From Chloroflexota bacterium (GTDB lineage: Bacteria; Chloroflexota; Limnocylindria; QHBO01), in NCBI GenBank assembly GCA_003243965.1, contig QHBO01000011.1, positions 1 to 64,000 of the forward strand: DNA of 64,000 nt. Reading direction: 5' to 3'. The notes beneath the pieces were generated by a model, which saw only the letters and a program-made list of their open reading frames with translations, had not been told where the DNA came from and ran no database searches. A program made the position numbers and the translations under genes. Shown here piece by piece: positions 39,102 through 47,929 of this stretch. Positions within the stretch are counted from its first letter, which is position 1; each line of letters starts with the position of its first letter.

Positions 39102-40799
39102 TCAACGCGCCAGCAGCTCGGCCTCAACCTCCGCGACGGGACGCACCGAGCGCTCGCCGGTGGCACGCACCGTCACCTCCGCCCCGCCGGCCGCCAGCGA
39201 GCGTGGGCTGAAGGTCACGATGCGCGGCATGCCGAGCAGCTCCGCATCGGTGAGCTTCACCCCGGGCGATTCGTCGCGGTCGTCGTAGAGCACCTCCACC
39301 CCGGAATCGGCGAGGCGGTCATGGAGCCCATCCGCCGCGGCACCGACCGCCGGGTCGCGCGCCGCCCCGATGGAGACGATGTGCGCCGGGTAAGGCGCCA
39401 CCTCCTCGGGCCAGACGATCCCCTTCTCGTCATGGTGCTCCTCGACCACGCAGGCGAGCGCTCGACCGAGCCCGATGCCGTAGCTGCCCATCACGATCGG
39501 TCGCTGCGTGCCGTCATCGGCGAGATAGGTGGCACCCATCGGTTCGGTGAAGTCGGTCTCCAGCTTGAAGATGTTGCCCACCTCGATGCCGTTGGCGAGC
39601 CGCACCGGAGCGCCGCAGCGGGGACACGCGTCCCCCTCGCGGGCGCTGACGATGTCGGCGACCAGGTCCGGGCTGAAGTCGCGCCCGACGTTCACGTTGC
39701 GCAGGTGATAGCCGGGGCGGTTGGCGCCCGCCACGAGGTTCGGGGACCGCGTGACGAGGTCGTCGACCACGACCAGCGTCTTGCCGGCCGCCACCGGGGA
39801 GCCGTAGCCAGGCTCCATGCCGGCCGCTCGGATCTCCTCCGCATGCGCCGGTCGCAGGCCGCCCACCGCCTTGACCGCGTTCACCAGCTTGGTCTCCTCG
39901 ACCTCGAAGTCGCCGCGCACGATGGCCGTCACCAGCCGTCCGTCGCCGGTGACGAAAAAGGTCGCCTTGGCGGTCCGCTCGGCACCAACGCCGAGCTGCG
40001 CGCTGAGCGCCGCGATGGTCGTCGCCTCCGGCGTCGCGACCTCCTCGACGGGAGCGGGCGCCTCGGCGGGTGGGGCCGGCTTGCCGACGGTGCCGACCTG
40101 CTGGTTGGCGGCGTACCCGCAGGCGTCGCACAGCACCAGGGTGTCCTCCCCGAACCGGTTGAGGACCATGAACTCGTGCGCCTGGCTGCCGCCCATCATC
40201 CCCACGTCGCTGGCGACCGGGACGGCGTCGAGCCCCAGGCGCTGGAAGATCCGGGTGTACGCGTCGTAGTGCAGGCGGTAGCTATGCTCGAGTCCCGCCG
40301 CATCGAGATCGCAGGAGTAGGAGTCCTTCATCACGAACTCGCGAACGCGGATCAGTCCCCCGCGCGCTCGAGGCTCGTCCCGGAACTTGGTCTGGAAGTG
40401 GTAGACGATCATCGGCAGCTGGCGGTAGCTGTGGACCATGCTGCGCAGCAGGTCGGTGACCACCTCCTCGTGGGTCATCGCCAGCACCATGTCCCTGCCC
40501 GTGCGGTCCTTGAAGCGCACCATCTCCGGGCCGATGCGCGCGTAGCGGCCGCTCTCCCGCCACAGGTCCGCGGGGTGGACCACCGGCATCTCCATCTCCT
40601 GGCCGCCGATGGCCTCGATCTCGTCGCGGATCACCTGCTCCACACGCCGGCTGGCGCGGAAGCCGAGCGGCAGCAGCGAGTAGATGCCCGCTCCCAGCTG
40701 ACGCACGTACCCGGCCCGCAGCAGAAGGCGGGCAGACGGCATCTCGATCTCGGCCGGCACATCGCGCAGGGTGGCAAAGAAGAGCCGTGAGAGCCGCAT
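39102..40799 (-). CDS. proS: Prolyl-tRNA synthetase
   Basis: FFATLRDVPAEIEMPSARLLLRAGYVRQLGAGIYSLLPLG; TKFRDEPRARGGLIRVREFVMKDSYS; MGSYGIGLGRALA. Confidence 0.97.
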   Translation of the reverse strand: MRLSRLFFATLRDVPAEIEMPSARLLLRAGYVRQLGAGIYSLLPLGFRASRRVEQVIRDEIEAIGGQEMEMPVVHPADLWRESGRYARIGPEMVRFKDRTGRDMVLAMTHEEVVTDLLRSMVHSYRQLPMIVYHFQTKFRDEPRARGGLIRVREFVMKDSYSCDLDAAGLEHSYRLHYDAYTRIFQRLGLDAVPVASDVGMMGGSQAHEFMVLNRFGEDTLVLCDACGYAANQQVGTVGKPAPPAEAPAPVEEVATPEATTIAALSAQLGVGAERTAKATFFVTGDGRLVTAIVRGDFEVEETKLVNAVKAVGGLRPAHAEEIRAAGMEPGYGSPVAAGKTLVVVDDLVTRSPNLVAGANRPGYHLRNVNVGRDFSPDLVADIVSAREGDACPRCGAPVRLANGIEVGNIFKLETDFTEPMGATYLADDGTQRPIVMGSYGIGLGRALACVVEEHHDEKGIVWPEEVAPYPAHIVSIGAARDPAVGAAADGLHDRLADSGVEVLYDDRDESPGVKLTDAELLGMPRIVTFSPRSLAAGGAEVTVRATGERSVRPVAEVEAELLAR

Positions 40800-40809
40800 C
40801 GGTCAGCGA

Positions 40810-40815
40810 AGGATA
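40810..40815 (-). promoter_or_regulatory. -10 element TATCCT, 10 nt before proS start
   Basis: Minus strand TATCCT-N10-ATG. Confidence 0.45.
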
Positions 40816-40819
40816 GCGG

Positions 40820-42187
40820 TCAGGCGTCGTCGGGGGGCGGCGCGACGGCCGCCCGCCGGGATCGGTCCCGGCCCGCCTCAGCGTGCGCATCGACGATGTG
40901 CTCGCTGGTGCGCAGCCGCCCGAGCGGCACGAGCGCGACCACCAGCAGCGCCAGGCTGACGACCAGGAGCCCGTCGAAGGCGGCGAAGTCGGCACCGATG
41001 CCGCCCGCCAGGCTGCCGACGATCTGGCCGATGCCCAGGAACACCGAATAGAGCCCCATCATCGCGCCACGGTCGCGGGGGTGCGCCTCCGTCATGTCGG
41101 CGAGGAGACCGAGCGCCGCCGGCGTGGCGCCGGCGAGCACGAAGAGGCCCGCGACCAGGGCGGCCAGCAGCAGCGCCAGCAGCGGCAGCGGCACGCCCTG
41201 CGAGTGATTCAGCCCCGCCGCGGCGCCGACCATCAGCACCCCGCCGGCGACGCCGATGCCGATGATCGTGGTCCGCCGGTAGCGCTTGAACCGGTTCCCC
41301 CAGAAGACGAGGCCCGCAAAGAAGATCACCAGGCCCACCGCCGCGCCCGCCGAGATTGCTCCGGGCGCGATGCCGCCGCTCAGCAGTTGGTTGGGGAAGC
41401 GGCCCGTCGGCTCCCGCACGAGCTGGAACACGGACTGGCTGGTCCAGGACCCGATCACCGCGTTGAGCGCGATCCAGGTCGGCGCCAGCAGCCAGACCGC
41501 GCTGCTGCGCATCAGCGCCCAGTAGGCGGCCGGATCGAAGCGCCGGCGCGTCTCCTCGGTGGCCGCGCCGGCGGCGGCGGGCTCTCGCACCTCGTCGACC
41601 CCGTATCGGTAGATCGCGAACGAGGCAGCGTAGATCAGGGCGTTGAGCAGGAAGGCAACGGGGCCGATCAGGGCGAACAGCGCCGGAGCGGCCACGATCC
41701 CGACCCCGAGGCCGGCGAGGGTGGCCGCCTCGAAGCGTGCCACCGCGCGGCCGCGGAGCGCCTCGTCGGTGGCGGTCGCGGCGGCGATGTAGCCGAGGAT
41801 CGAGGGGATGCTCGCGCCGGCCGCCGCGCCCTCAAGGAAGCGGGTCACGCCCAGCCAGACGAGGACGCCCAGCGTGCCGAGCAGGGCCAGCATCACCGAG
41901 TGGGTGGTGACCGCCGTCATGACCACCGCGACCGCGCCGAAAACGGGGCCCCATTGCATGACCCGATGCGTACCCAGCCGATCCGAGAGGACGCCGAAGA
42001 TCGGGGAGAGGGCCAGCTCGGACAGGAAGTAGAGAGCGCTCAGCGCCCCCACCTCGAAGCCGGTGACGCGCGGGCCGCCGTGCTCGTGGAGCTTCGCGAG
42101 ATACGTGGACAGCAGGGTCCCGGTCAAGCCCGTGCTGAAGCGCAGGCTGAAGGTCCCGATCAGGACCGCCCAGATGGATCGGTTCAC
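40820..42187 (-). CDS. MFS transporter
   Basis: Multi-TM; FLSELALSPIFGVLSDRLGTHRVMQWGP; GTG start with TACCCT-N9-GTG upstream. Confidence 0.9.
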   Translation of the reverse strand: MNRSIWAVLIGTFSLRFSTGLTGTLLSTYLAKLHEHGGPRVTGFEVGALSALYFLSELALSPIFGVLSDRLGTHRVMQWGPVFGAVAVVMTAVTTHSVMLALLGTLGVLVWLGVTRFLEGAAAGASIPSILGYIAAATATDEALRGRAVARFEAATLAGLGVGIVAAPALFALIGPVAFLLNALIYAASFAIYRYGVDEVREPAAAGAATEETRRRFDPAAYWALMRSSAVWLLAPTWIALNAVIGSWTSQSVFQLVREPTGRFPNQLLSGGIAPGAISAGAAVGLVIFFAGLVFWGNRFKRYRRTTIIGIGVAGGVLMVGAAAGLNHSQGVPLPLLALLLAALVAGLFVLAGATPAALGLLADMTEAHPRDRGAMMGLYSVFLGIGQIVGSLAGGIGADFAAFDGLLVVSLALLVVALVPLGRLRTSEHIVDAHAEAGRDRSRRAAVAPPPDDA

Positions 42188-42278
42188 GGTACCGTCAGGG
42201 TAGCGGAAGCACGTCGCGGCCTGCCGTCGCGGTGGCGGCTTGCCGCACGACCGCCATCGAGTCTCGGAGGACACGCCA

Positions 42279-42644
42279 ATGCCACGACCCATCCATTTCG
42301 AGCTTCCCGCAGACGACCCGGAGCGCTGCGTCCGCTTCTATACCGACGTCTTTGGCTGGACGATCGAGAAGTGGGACGGACCCACCGAGTACTGGCTGGT
42401 CGGCACCGGCACGGATGAACCGGGAATCGACGGTGGCATCGGTCGCCGAACCAGCCGCACCGATGGCGTGATCAACACCATCGGGGTCGATTCGGTCGAC
42501 GACTGCCTGAGCAGGGTGCTGCGGTCAGGCGGAGCGGTGGTCCGTGAGAAGCGGGCGGTACCCGGCGTCGGCTGGCTGGCGTACTGCACCGATTCGGAGG
42601 GGACCCCGTTCGGGGTGATGCAGACCGATGAGAACGCCCGCTGA
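42279..42644 (+). CDS. VOC-family (glyoxalase-like) protein
   Basis: PIHFELPADDPERCVRFYTDVFGWTIEKW...DSEGTPFGVMQ; RBS ggagg. Confidence 0.92.
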   Translation: MPRPIHFELPADDPERCVRFYTDVFGWTIEKWDGPTEYWLVGTGTDEPGIDGGIGRRTSRTDGVINTIGVDSVDDCLSRVLRSGGAVVREKRAVPGVGWLAYCTDSEGTPFGVMQTDENAR

Positions 42645-42656
42645 GCGGGCGTTCTC
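42630..42656. terminator. Perfect hairpin with the VOC stop codon as its loop
   Basis: gagaacgcccgc-TGA-gcgggcgttctc: 12-bp stem, 3-nt loop. Confidence 0.75.
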
Positions 42657-42680
42657 TGCAGAGTTCGGTCAGGCGATCGG

Positions 42681-43019
42681 TCAGGCGGCGCTGTCGGCCG
42701 CGGAGAGCCCGAACGTTGCCTCGAGCTGCTCCATCGGTCGGAAACCGACCGCGGCGCGCGGAGGCTGTCCGGGGCGGAAGAGGGCCACGGTGGGGATGCT
42801 CATGATCCCGTAGTGCGCTGCCGTGTGCGGGTTGGCGTCCACGTCCAGCTTCAGCACCGCCACGTTGTCGCCGTATTTCTCGGCCAGCTTCTCGACCTCG
42901 GGGGCCACCATGCGGCACGGACCGCACCATGCTGCCCAGAAATCGACGACCACCGGCTTCTCGCTCTGCAGGACGAGCTGCTCGAAGGTGGCATCGGTCA
43001 CTTCACGTACGTTCGACAT
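42681..43019 (-). CDS. trxA: Thioredoxin
   Basis: VVVDFWAAWCGPCRMVAPEVEKLA; GIMSIPTVALFRPG. Confidence 0.95.
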   Translation of the reverse strand: MSNVREVTDATFEQLVLQSEKPVVVDFWAAWCGPCRMVAPEVEKLAEKYGDNVAVLKLDVDANPHTAAHYGIMSIPTVALFRPGQPPRAAVGFRPMEQLEATFGLSAADSAA

Positions 43020-43045
43020 CGGTCTGAATCGGTCCTTTCGTTGCG

Positions 43046-43342
43046 TCAGCGCGAGACGCGCTGAATGAGGCGGTAGATCTCGAGAACGCTCGGGTCCGCG
43101 AGACGGTAGTAGACGGTGCGCCCATCGCGACGGCTGGCCACGATTCCCGCGCTGCGCAGCACGGCGAGGTGCTGGCTCATGTTCGGAACCTGACAGCCGA
43201 CGTCGTGGGACAGCTCCCCGACGGATCGCTCGCCCTCCGCGAGCTGTTCCAGCACGCAGAGCCGCTTTGGGTCGGCGAGCGCCCGTGCCACGGCGGCGCT
43301 TCGTTCCCGCGCGGTCTCGGCAGCTGGGTGAGCGGTGTTCAT
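43046..43342 (-). CDS. ArsR/SmtB-family transcriptional regulator
   Basis: ALADPKRLCVLEQLAEGERSVGELSHDVGCQVPNMSQHLAVLRSAGIVASRRDGRTVYYRL. Confidence 0.93.
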   Translation of the reverse strand: MNTAHPAAETARERSAAVARALADPKRLCVLEQLAEGERSVGELSHDVGCQVPNMSQHLAVLRSAGIVASRRDGRTVYYRLADPSVLEIYRLIQRVSR

Positions 43343-43483
43343 CGTGCATGCCAGTATCTCACTGGTTGCGCAAGCGCGCAAGTGCTGAGGGCGGTCCGCG
43401 GGGTGCGCGAGAAGGCGGTTGGATCCCGACCCGCCTCAATCGCGACACGCGAGGTGTCGCATGGCCACCGCAGCATCCGCGGC

Positions 43484-43639
43484 ATGGAACTGCTGTTGAC
43501 CTGCCCATGGTGCGAGGACGAGGCTCGCTTCTCCGTCGACGAGGGTGCCGATGAGGTGGTGTGCACCCGGTGCGACACCCGGCTCGCGTTCGCGCCAGAC
43601 CCGGTGGCGACCTTCGAGCTTCTCTACACGGCGGCCTGA
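43484..43639 (+). CDS. 51-aa zinc-ribbon-like protein
   Basis: MELLLTCPWCEDEARFSVDEGADEVVCTRCDTRLAFAPDP...; two CxxC knuckles. Confidence 0.65.
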   Translation: MELLLTCPWCEDEARFSVDEGADEVVCTRCDTRLAFAPDPVATFELLYTAA

Positions 43640-44769
43640 TCGGGCTCGATCTCGATGCGCAGCTGGGCGTGCGCGGCTCGCAGAGACCGCTCCACGACAC
43701 CGGCCGTGGCGCCGCGCGCGAACAGGAAGCCCAGATACCGATCGCCTTCGGGGAGCGGCACGATGCGTTGGCCGGCCGGGACGCTGATCTCCAAGCCGGC
43801 GATCCCCGGGACGGCGCGGGCAGCCGCGCGTCCGTGCACCCCCCGCAGGGTGCCCGCGGACGGAATGGGAAGCATCAGGACCCCGGACGCCGCGTCCTCG
43901 CGCTGGTGCGGCGGTATGGGCAGCTGCGCCGCATGGCGGATGATGAGCTCTTCGAGGGTGATCCCTGCACCGAACCGCAGCGCGCGTGCGCAGAGGCCTC
44001 CGATCGAGCGCGCGGCCACCTCGCCGACCCACGGTCCGAGTTCGTTGAGCCGCACCTCGGCGTGGATCGGCCCTTCGCGCAGGCCGAGCGCCCACACCGC
44101 CCGCTGGACCGCGTCGCAAACCGCGCCCTGATCCGCGGCCGACCGCCGGGAGGGCGTGACGTAGTAGGTCTCCTCGAAGTAAGGGCCATCGAGGGGATCC
44201 GGCTTGTCGAAGATGGCCAGTGGCTCGAGCACGCCGCCATGGAGCAGTGCCTCGACCGCCACCTCTTCGCCGGGCACGAAATCCTCGACCAGGACCCGCG
44301 GATCGGCACACGCGGCGCGCACGATGGCGGTCACACGCTCCCAGGCCGCGACGAAGGTGATCGGATCGTCGGCGCGGATCACGCCTCGCGAGGCGGATAG
44401 GTCGAGTGGCTTGATGACGCACGGGTAGCGAATGGACTCGGCGAGCGTCGCCGGCGCACGATCGGCGGAGTGCACCGCGAAGCATGGAGTGGGGAGTCCG
44501 GCGGCGTGCAGCGCGGCCCGGCTGGCGGCCTTGTCGTGGCTGGTGGCCACCGCGGCGGGCGGGTTGTGGGGCAGCTTCAGGCGCTCGGCGGCCGCGGCGG
44601 CGATGCGCGTTCCCGCGTCATCGACGGCCACGATCCCGTCATACCGACGCCGCGTCGCATCGGCGACGATGCGATCGACGGCATCCGCAGGCCGGGTGAA
44701 GTCGAGGCGCAGGGGCGGCTCCGGCATCAGCCCGCTGAGGGCGGGCGTCCGATCGGTGCCGATCACCAC
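43624..44769 (-). CDS. ATP-grasp domain protein (true N-terminus probably further upstream)
   Basis: YPCVIKPLDLSASRGVIRADDPITF; VLVEDFVPGEEVAVEALLHGG; C-terminal IPLPEGDRYLGFLFARG-type region. Confidence 0.85.
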   Translation of the reverse strand: MVIGTDRTPALSGLMPEPPLRLDFTRPADAVDRIVADATRRRYDGIVAVDDAGTRIAAAAAERLKLPHNPPAAVATSHDKAASRAALHAAGLPTPCFAVHSADRAPATLAESIRYPCVIKPLDLSASRGVIRADDPITFVAAWERVTAIVRAACADPRVLVEDFVPGEEVAVEALLHGGVLEPLAIFDKPDPLDGPYFEETYYVTPSRRSAADQGAVCDAVQRAVWALGLREGPIHAEVRLNELGPWVGEVAARSIGGLCARALRFGAGITLEELIIRHAAQLPIPPHQREDAASGVLMLPIPSAGTLRGVHGRAAARAVPGIAGLEISVPAGQRIVPLPEGDRYLGFLFARGATAGVVERSLRAAHAQLRIEIEPDQAAV

Positions 44770-44860
44770 CCCGACACCGACCTGCCGTGCGGCCGCGAGG
44801 AAGTCCGCGGTCCGATACGACCGTGACAGGACCAGCAGGAGGATTCGGGGCGCCGTGCGA

Positions 44861-45376
44861 CTAGCCTTCCTCGATGGAGATGGTCTCGATTCGGTCGCCC
44901 GGGGCGCGGTCGCGAGAGGGATCGCGTTCCTGGATCGAGCGGACCACGTCCATCCCGTCGATCACGCGCCCAAACACGGTGTGGCGGTCATCGAGATGAG
45001 GCGTCGGGCCAAAGGTGATGAAGAACTGGCTGCCGTTCGTCCCGGGTCCGGCATTCGCCATCGAGAGGATCCCAGCAGCATCGTGGCGGCGGCGCGGGCT
45101 GAACTCGTCGGCGAACTGGTACCCCGGTCCGCCGCGCCCGGTGCCGGTCGGATCGCCGCCCTGGGCCATGAAGCCGGGGATCACGCGATGGAAGGTGGTG
45201 CCATCGTAGAAGCTGGCGCGCGCGAGGTTGACGAAGTTCTCGACCGCCAGCGGCGCATCGGCGCCAAAGAGCTCAACCTTGAAGGACCCTTTCGAGGTCT
45301 GGAATCGGGCGGTGTACTGCCGGGAGGTGTCGAGCTGACCGCTCGGCGGCGTGGGGCTGGTCCGGGACATCGGCAC
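44861..45376 (-). CDS. Cyclophilin-type peptidyl-prolyl cis-trans isomerase
   Basis: [73 protein letters not shown]. Confidence 0.96.
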   Translation of the reverse strand: MPMSRTSPTPPSGQLDTSRQYTARFQTSKGSFKVELFGADAPLAVENFVNLARASFYDGTTFHRVIPGFMAQGGDPTGTGRGGPGYQFADEFSPRRRHDAAGILSMANAGPGTNGSQFFITFGPTPHLDDRHTVFGRVIDGMDVVRSIQERDPSRDRAPGDRIETISIEEG

Positions 45377-45526
45377 TCCGTTCGTTTGGGAGGACCGATG
45401 GTAGCGTCACTCGCCATCCGGATTCCCGCCGTGAGCCGTCGAGCGGTTCGCTCGGCATCGGTCAGTGGTCGGTGTCGTCGGCGGACCGATCAGCATGCCG
45501 ACACCGCTCATGAGCCCTAAACCGGT

Positions 45527-45532
45527 TACAAT
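45527..45532 (+). promoter_or_regulatory. -10 element TACAAT, 6 nt before EamA start
   Basis: TACAAT-ctggcg-ATG. Confidence 0.65.
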
Positions 45533-45538
45533 CTGGCG

Positions 45539-46528
45539 ATGATTCGCCGGACTGCACCTCCGACGGCGGCCGTCATCTTTGCGCTCGGGACGGTCTACGT
45601 GGTGTGGGGCTCGACCTACCTCGGGATCGCGGTCATGATCCGCTCCCTCCCTCCGCTCCTGGCCGCGGGCGTCCGGTACGTGGTGGCCGGTGGCCTGCTG
45701 CTCGGGTTCCTGTGGCTGCGGGGCCGAGTGCGCGCCAGGCGGCAGGGTGCGACCGCGCGGCTCGAGCCGATTACCCGCCGGCATTGGCGCTCCGCGCTGA
45801 TCATCGGCACCTTGCTGCTGATGGGCGGGAACGGCTTCGTGGTCCTCTCCGAGCAGCGCATCCCCTCCGGCATCGCCGCGATCATGGTGGCCACCATGCC
45901 GATCTGGATCGCCGTCATGGACGGCGTGGTCACCGGTCGCCGGCCGAGCCTGCTCGCGCTGGGCGGCCTGGTGGCCGGCATCGTGGGCGTGGCGATCCTG
46001 ATCGCGCCCGTCAAGGGCATCGCGGGCCTCGATCCGCTGGGCATCGGCCTCGCCGCATTCGCGCCGATGTGCTGGGCGGCCGGCTCCATCTACGCCCGAG
46101 GAGCGGTGATGCCGCGCAGCCACTTCGTCGGCTCCGCGATCGAGATGGTGTGCGGCGGGGCAGTCCTGTTCGGGGCGGGCATGCTGACCGGTGAGCTCGC
46201 CAACGCCAACCCGGCGACCTTTGGCGCCGATTCGCTGGCGGCCCTCGCCTACCTCATCGTGTTCGGCTCGATCCTTGCCTTCAGCGCGTTCGCCTGGCTG
46301 CTCGCCAACGTTCCCACCTCGACGGTCGCCACCTACGCGTATGTCAACCCGATCGTCGCGGTTGCGCTCGGGGCGCTGGTGCTCCGCGAGCCGATCACGC
46401 TGCGCACCCTGATCGCGTCGGCGGTGATCATCGCCGCAGTCGTCGCCATGGTCAGCGGGCGGCCGCGCGGTGCGCAAGACGACGCCCGGCCAGCGGAGTC
46501 GAGGGTGGCGGACGATCGCGCCGCATAG
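45539..46528 (+). CDS. EamA/DMT-family transporter
   Basis: VVWGSTYLGIAVMIRSLPPLLAAGVRYVVAGG; STVATYAYVNPIVAVALGALVLREPI. Confidence 0.93.
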   Translation: MIRRTAPPTAAVIFALGTVYVVWGSTYLGIAVMIRSLPPLLAAGVRYVVAGGLLLGFLWLRGRVRARRQGATARLEPITRRHWRSALIIGTLLLMGGNGFVVLSEQRIPSGIAAIMVATMPIWIAVMDGVVTGRRPSLLALGGLVAGIVGVAILIAPVKGIAGLDPLGIGLAAFAPMCWAAGSIYARGAVMPRSHFVGSAIEMVCGGAVLFGAGMLTGELANANPATFGADSLAALAYLIVFGSILAFSAFAWLLANVPTSTVATYAYVNPIVAVALGALVLREPITLRTLIASAVIIAAVVAMVSGRPRGAQDDARPAESRVADDRAA

Positions 46529-46547
46529 GCGCAGCGGGTCCAACTCG

Positions 46548-46576
46548 TTGACGCCGCGGCGGCCGGCTCCTACGCT
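46548..46576 (+). promoter_or_regulatory. Sigma70-like promoter of RES-Xre operon
   Basis: TTGACG-N17-TACGCT. Confidence 0.6.
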
Positions 46577-46585
46577 TGGCGCACC

Positions 46586-46610
46586 AATATCGGTTGCGAA
46601 TATGTTGGCG
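46586..46610. promoter_or_regulatory. Operator-like direct repeat
   Basis: aatatcggttgcg / aatatgttggcg adjacent repeats just after the predicted transcription start; unusually AT-rich locally. Confidence 0.5.
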
Positions 46611-46630
46611 AACGCAGGAGTGACCCACGG

Positions 46631-46963
46631 ATGCCGGTAACCGTCAGCGCGCGGTTGCGCGCGCTCACCGACGACGTCGGCAGCCAGGCCGCGATCGCGG
46701 AGCTCCTGCACGTCCACCGCTCCAGAGTCTCGCGCTGGCTGAGCGGGGGACAGCCGGACCCACGCAATCGGGCGCGGATCGCCGGCCTCGATTTCGTTCT
46801 CTCGCGGCTGCTCGACGTCTACGAACGTGACGGGGCGATGGAGTGGCTGCGGGGCTTCAACGCCCACCTCGACAATCGGCGCCCGATCGACTTGCTGCGC
46901 GAGGGCCGCGCGCTCGAGGTGGCCGCGGCCATCGAGCAGGCCGCGGCCGGCAGCTATTCCTGA
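46631..46963 (+). CDS. Xre/MbcA/ParS-type antitoxin (HTH + DUF2384-like)
   Basis: SQAAIAELLHVHRSRVSRWLSGGQPDPRNRARIAGLDFVLSRLL...GFNAHLDNRRPIDLLREGRALEVAAAIEQAAAG. Confidence 0.82.
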   Translation: MPVTVSARLRALTDDVGSQAAIAELLHVHRSRVSRWLSGGQPDPRNRARIAGLDFVLSRLLDVYERDGAMEWLRGFNAHLDNRRPIDLLREGRALEVAAAIEQAAAGSYS

Positions 46964-46979
46964 GGGCGCGCCATCGGGG

Positions 46980-47564
46980 GTGGAGATCTTCCACACGTTC
47001 CCGCGGCGTCGAGGCGCGGGTGTCCACGATCCCGGCGGCGTCCTCCACGTTCCTCGGGACCGGCAGGGGTTCGGGCGGTTCGACGCTCGCGATCGGTACG
47101 GCGCCTTCTATTTCTCGCTGCTCGCGGTCTCGGCGGTGGCCGAACAGATCCAGGCGTTTCGTGGCCGCGAGCTGACCGACGCGGCCCTCCGCCGCGCGGA
47201 TGGCTCCCGTCTCGCGCTCGCCCGGCTCGAGCTGGCCGACGGGACCCGGCTCGTCAACCTCGACGATCCTGCCCAGCTGCTGGCCCGCGCGATGCGTCCC
47301 AGCCATGTTGCCACCTCGGATCGGACGCGGACCAGGAGGATCGGCGAGCGACTCTTCGACGAGGGGAGTGACGGGCTCCTGTGGTGGTCGGCGCTCGAGG
47401 CGTCCTGGCCGAACGGCGTGGTCTACGCCGAGCGCGCCCTCGATCGCTGCCGGCCAATCGGTGACCCGGAGGTCCTGACCCTCGACCACCTGACCGTGAT
47501 CGAGGCGGCCGCGGCCCTCGGTATCGGTATCGGTGGTGGCATGGACGCGACCATCGGTCGGTAG
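46980..47564 (+). CDS. RES-domain toxin
   Basis: GFGRFDARDRYGAFYFSLLAVSAVAEQI and C-terminal LWWSALEASWPNGVVYAER; follows the Xre antitoxin. Confidence 0.83.
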   Translation: MEIFHTFPRRRGAGVHDPGGVLHVPRDRQGFGRFDARDRYGAFYFSLLAVSAVAEQIQAFRGRELTDAALRRADGSRLALARLELADGTRLVNLDDPAQLLARAMRPSHVATSDRTRTRRIGERLFDEGSDGLLWWSALEASWPNGVVYAERALDRCRPIGDPEVLTLDHLTVIEAAAALGIGIGGGMDATIGR

Positions 47565-47577
47565 CGGCGCGGCAGAC

Positions 47578-47583
47578 TATCAT
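47578..47583 (+). promoter_or_regulatory. -10 element TATCAT, 9 nt before ferredoxin-subunit start
   Basis: TATCAT-N9-ATG. Confidence 0.55.
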
Positions 47584-47592
47584 CAGCGGCCC

Positions 47593-47922
47593 ATGGCTTC
47601 TGAGCGCCCCGCCTCGCCTCTCGGCTTCGGGTCCGGCACGTCCGTCGACCACCACGATGGTGTCCGATGGGTCGACTACACGAACATCAGCTGGAACCCG
47701 GTCTTCTGCAAGCGCTGCGACATCTGCGTCGAGATCTGCCCCAAGAACACCCTCGTCCTGCGCAACGACGCGATCATCGAGGAGCAGGACTGCATCCTGT
47801 GTGGCCTGTGCGAGCGGTACTGCCCCGACCTGGCGATCGAGATGCTCCCCGCCGCGGTTGCCGCGCACGAAGTCCGCACCGCCGCCGGAAAGGACACGGC
47901 GGCGGCCGACGAGCCGCGCTAG
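47593..47922 (+). CDS. korD: 4Fe-4S ferredoxin subunit of 2-oxoacid:ferredoxin oxidoreductase
   Basis: CKRCDICVEICPKNTL / CILCGLCERYCPDLAIE. Confidence 0.85.
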   Translation: MASERPASPLGFGSGTSVDHHDGVRWVDYTNISWNPVFCKRCDICVEICPKNTLVLRNDAIIEEQDCILCGLCERYCPDLAIEMLPAAVAAHEVRTAAGKDTAAADEPR

Positions 47923-47929
47923 CTCACCG

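Noticed and set aside
39012-40790. 592-aa plus-strand ORF opposite proS
   Set aside because: Antisense shadow of an unambiguous aminoacyl-tRNA synthetase.
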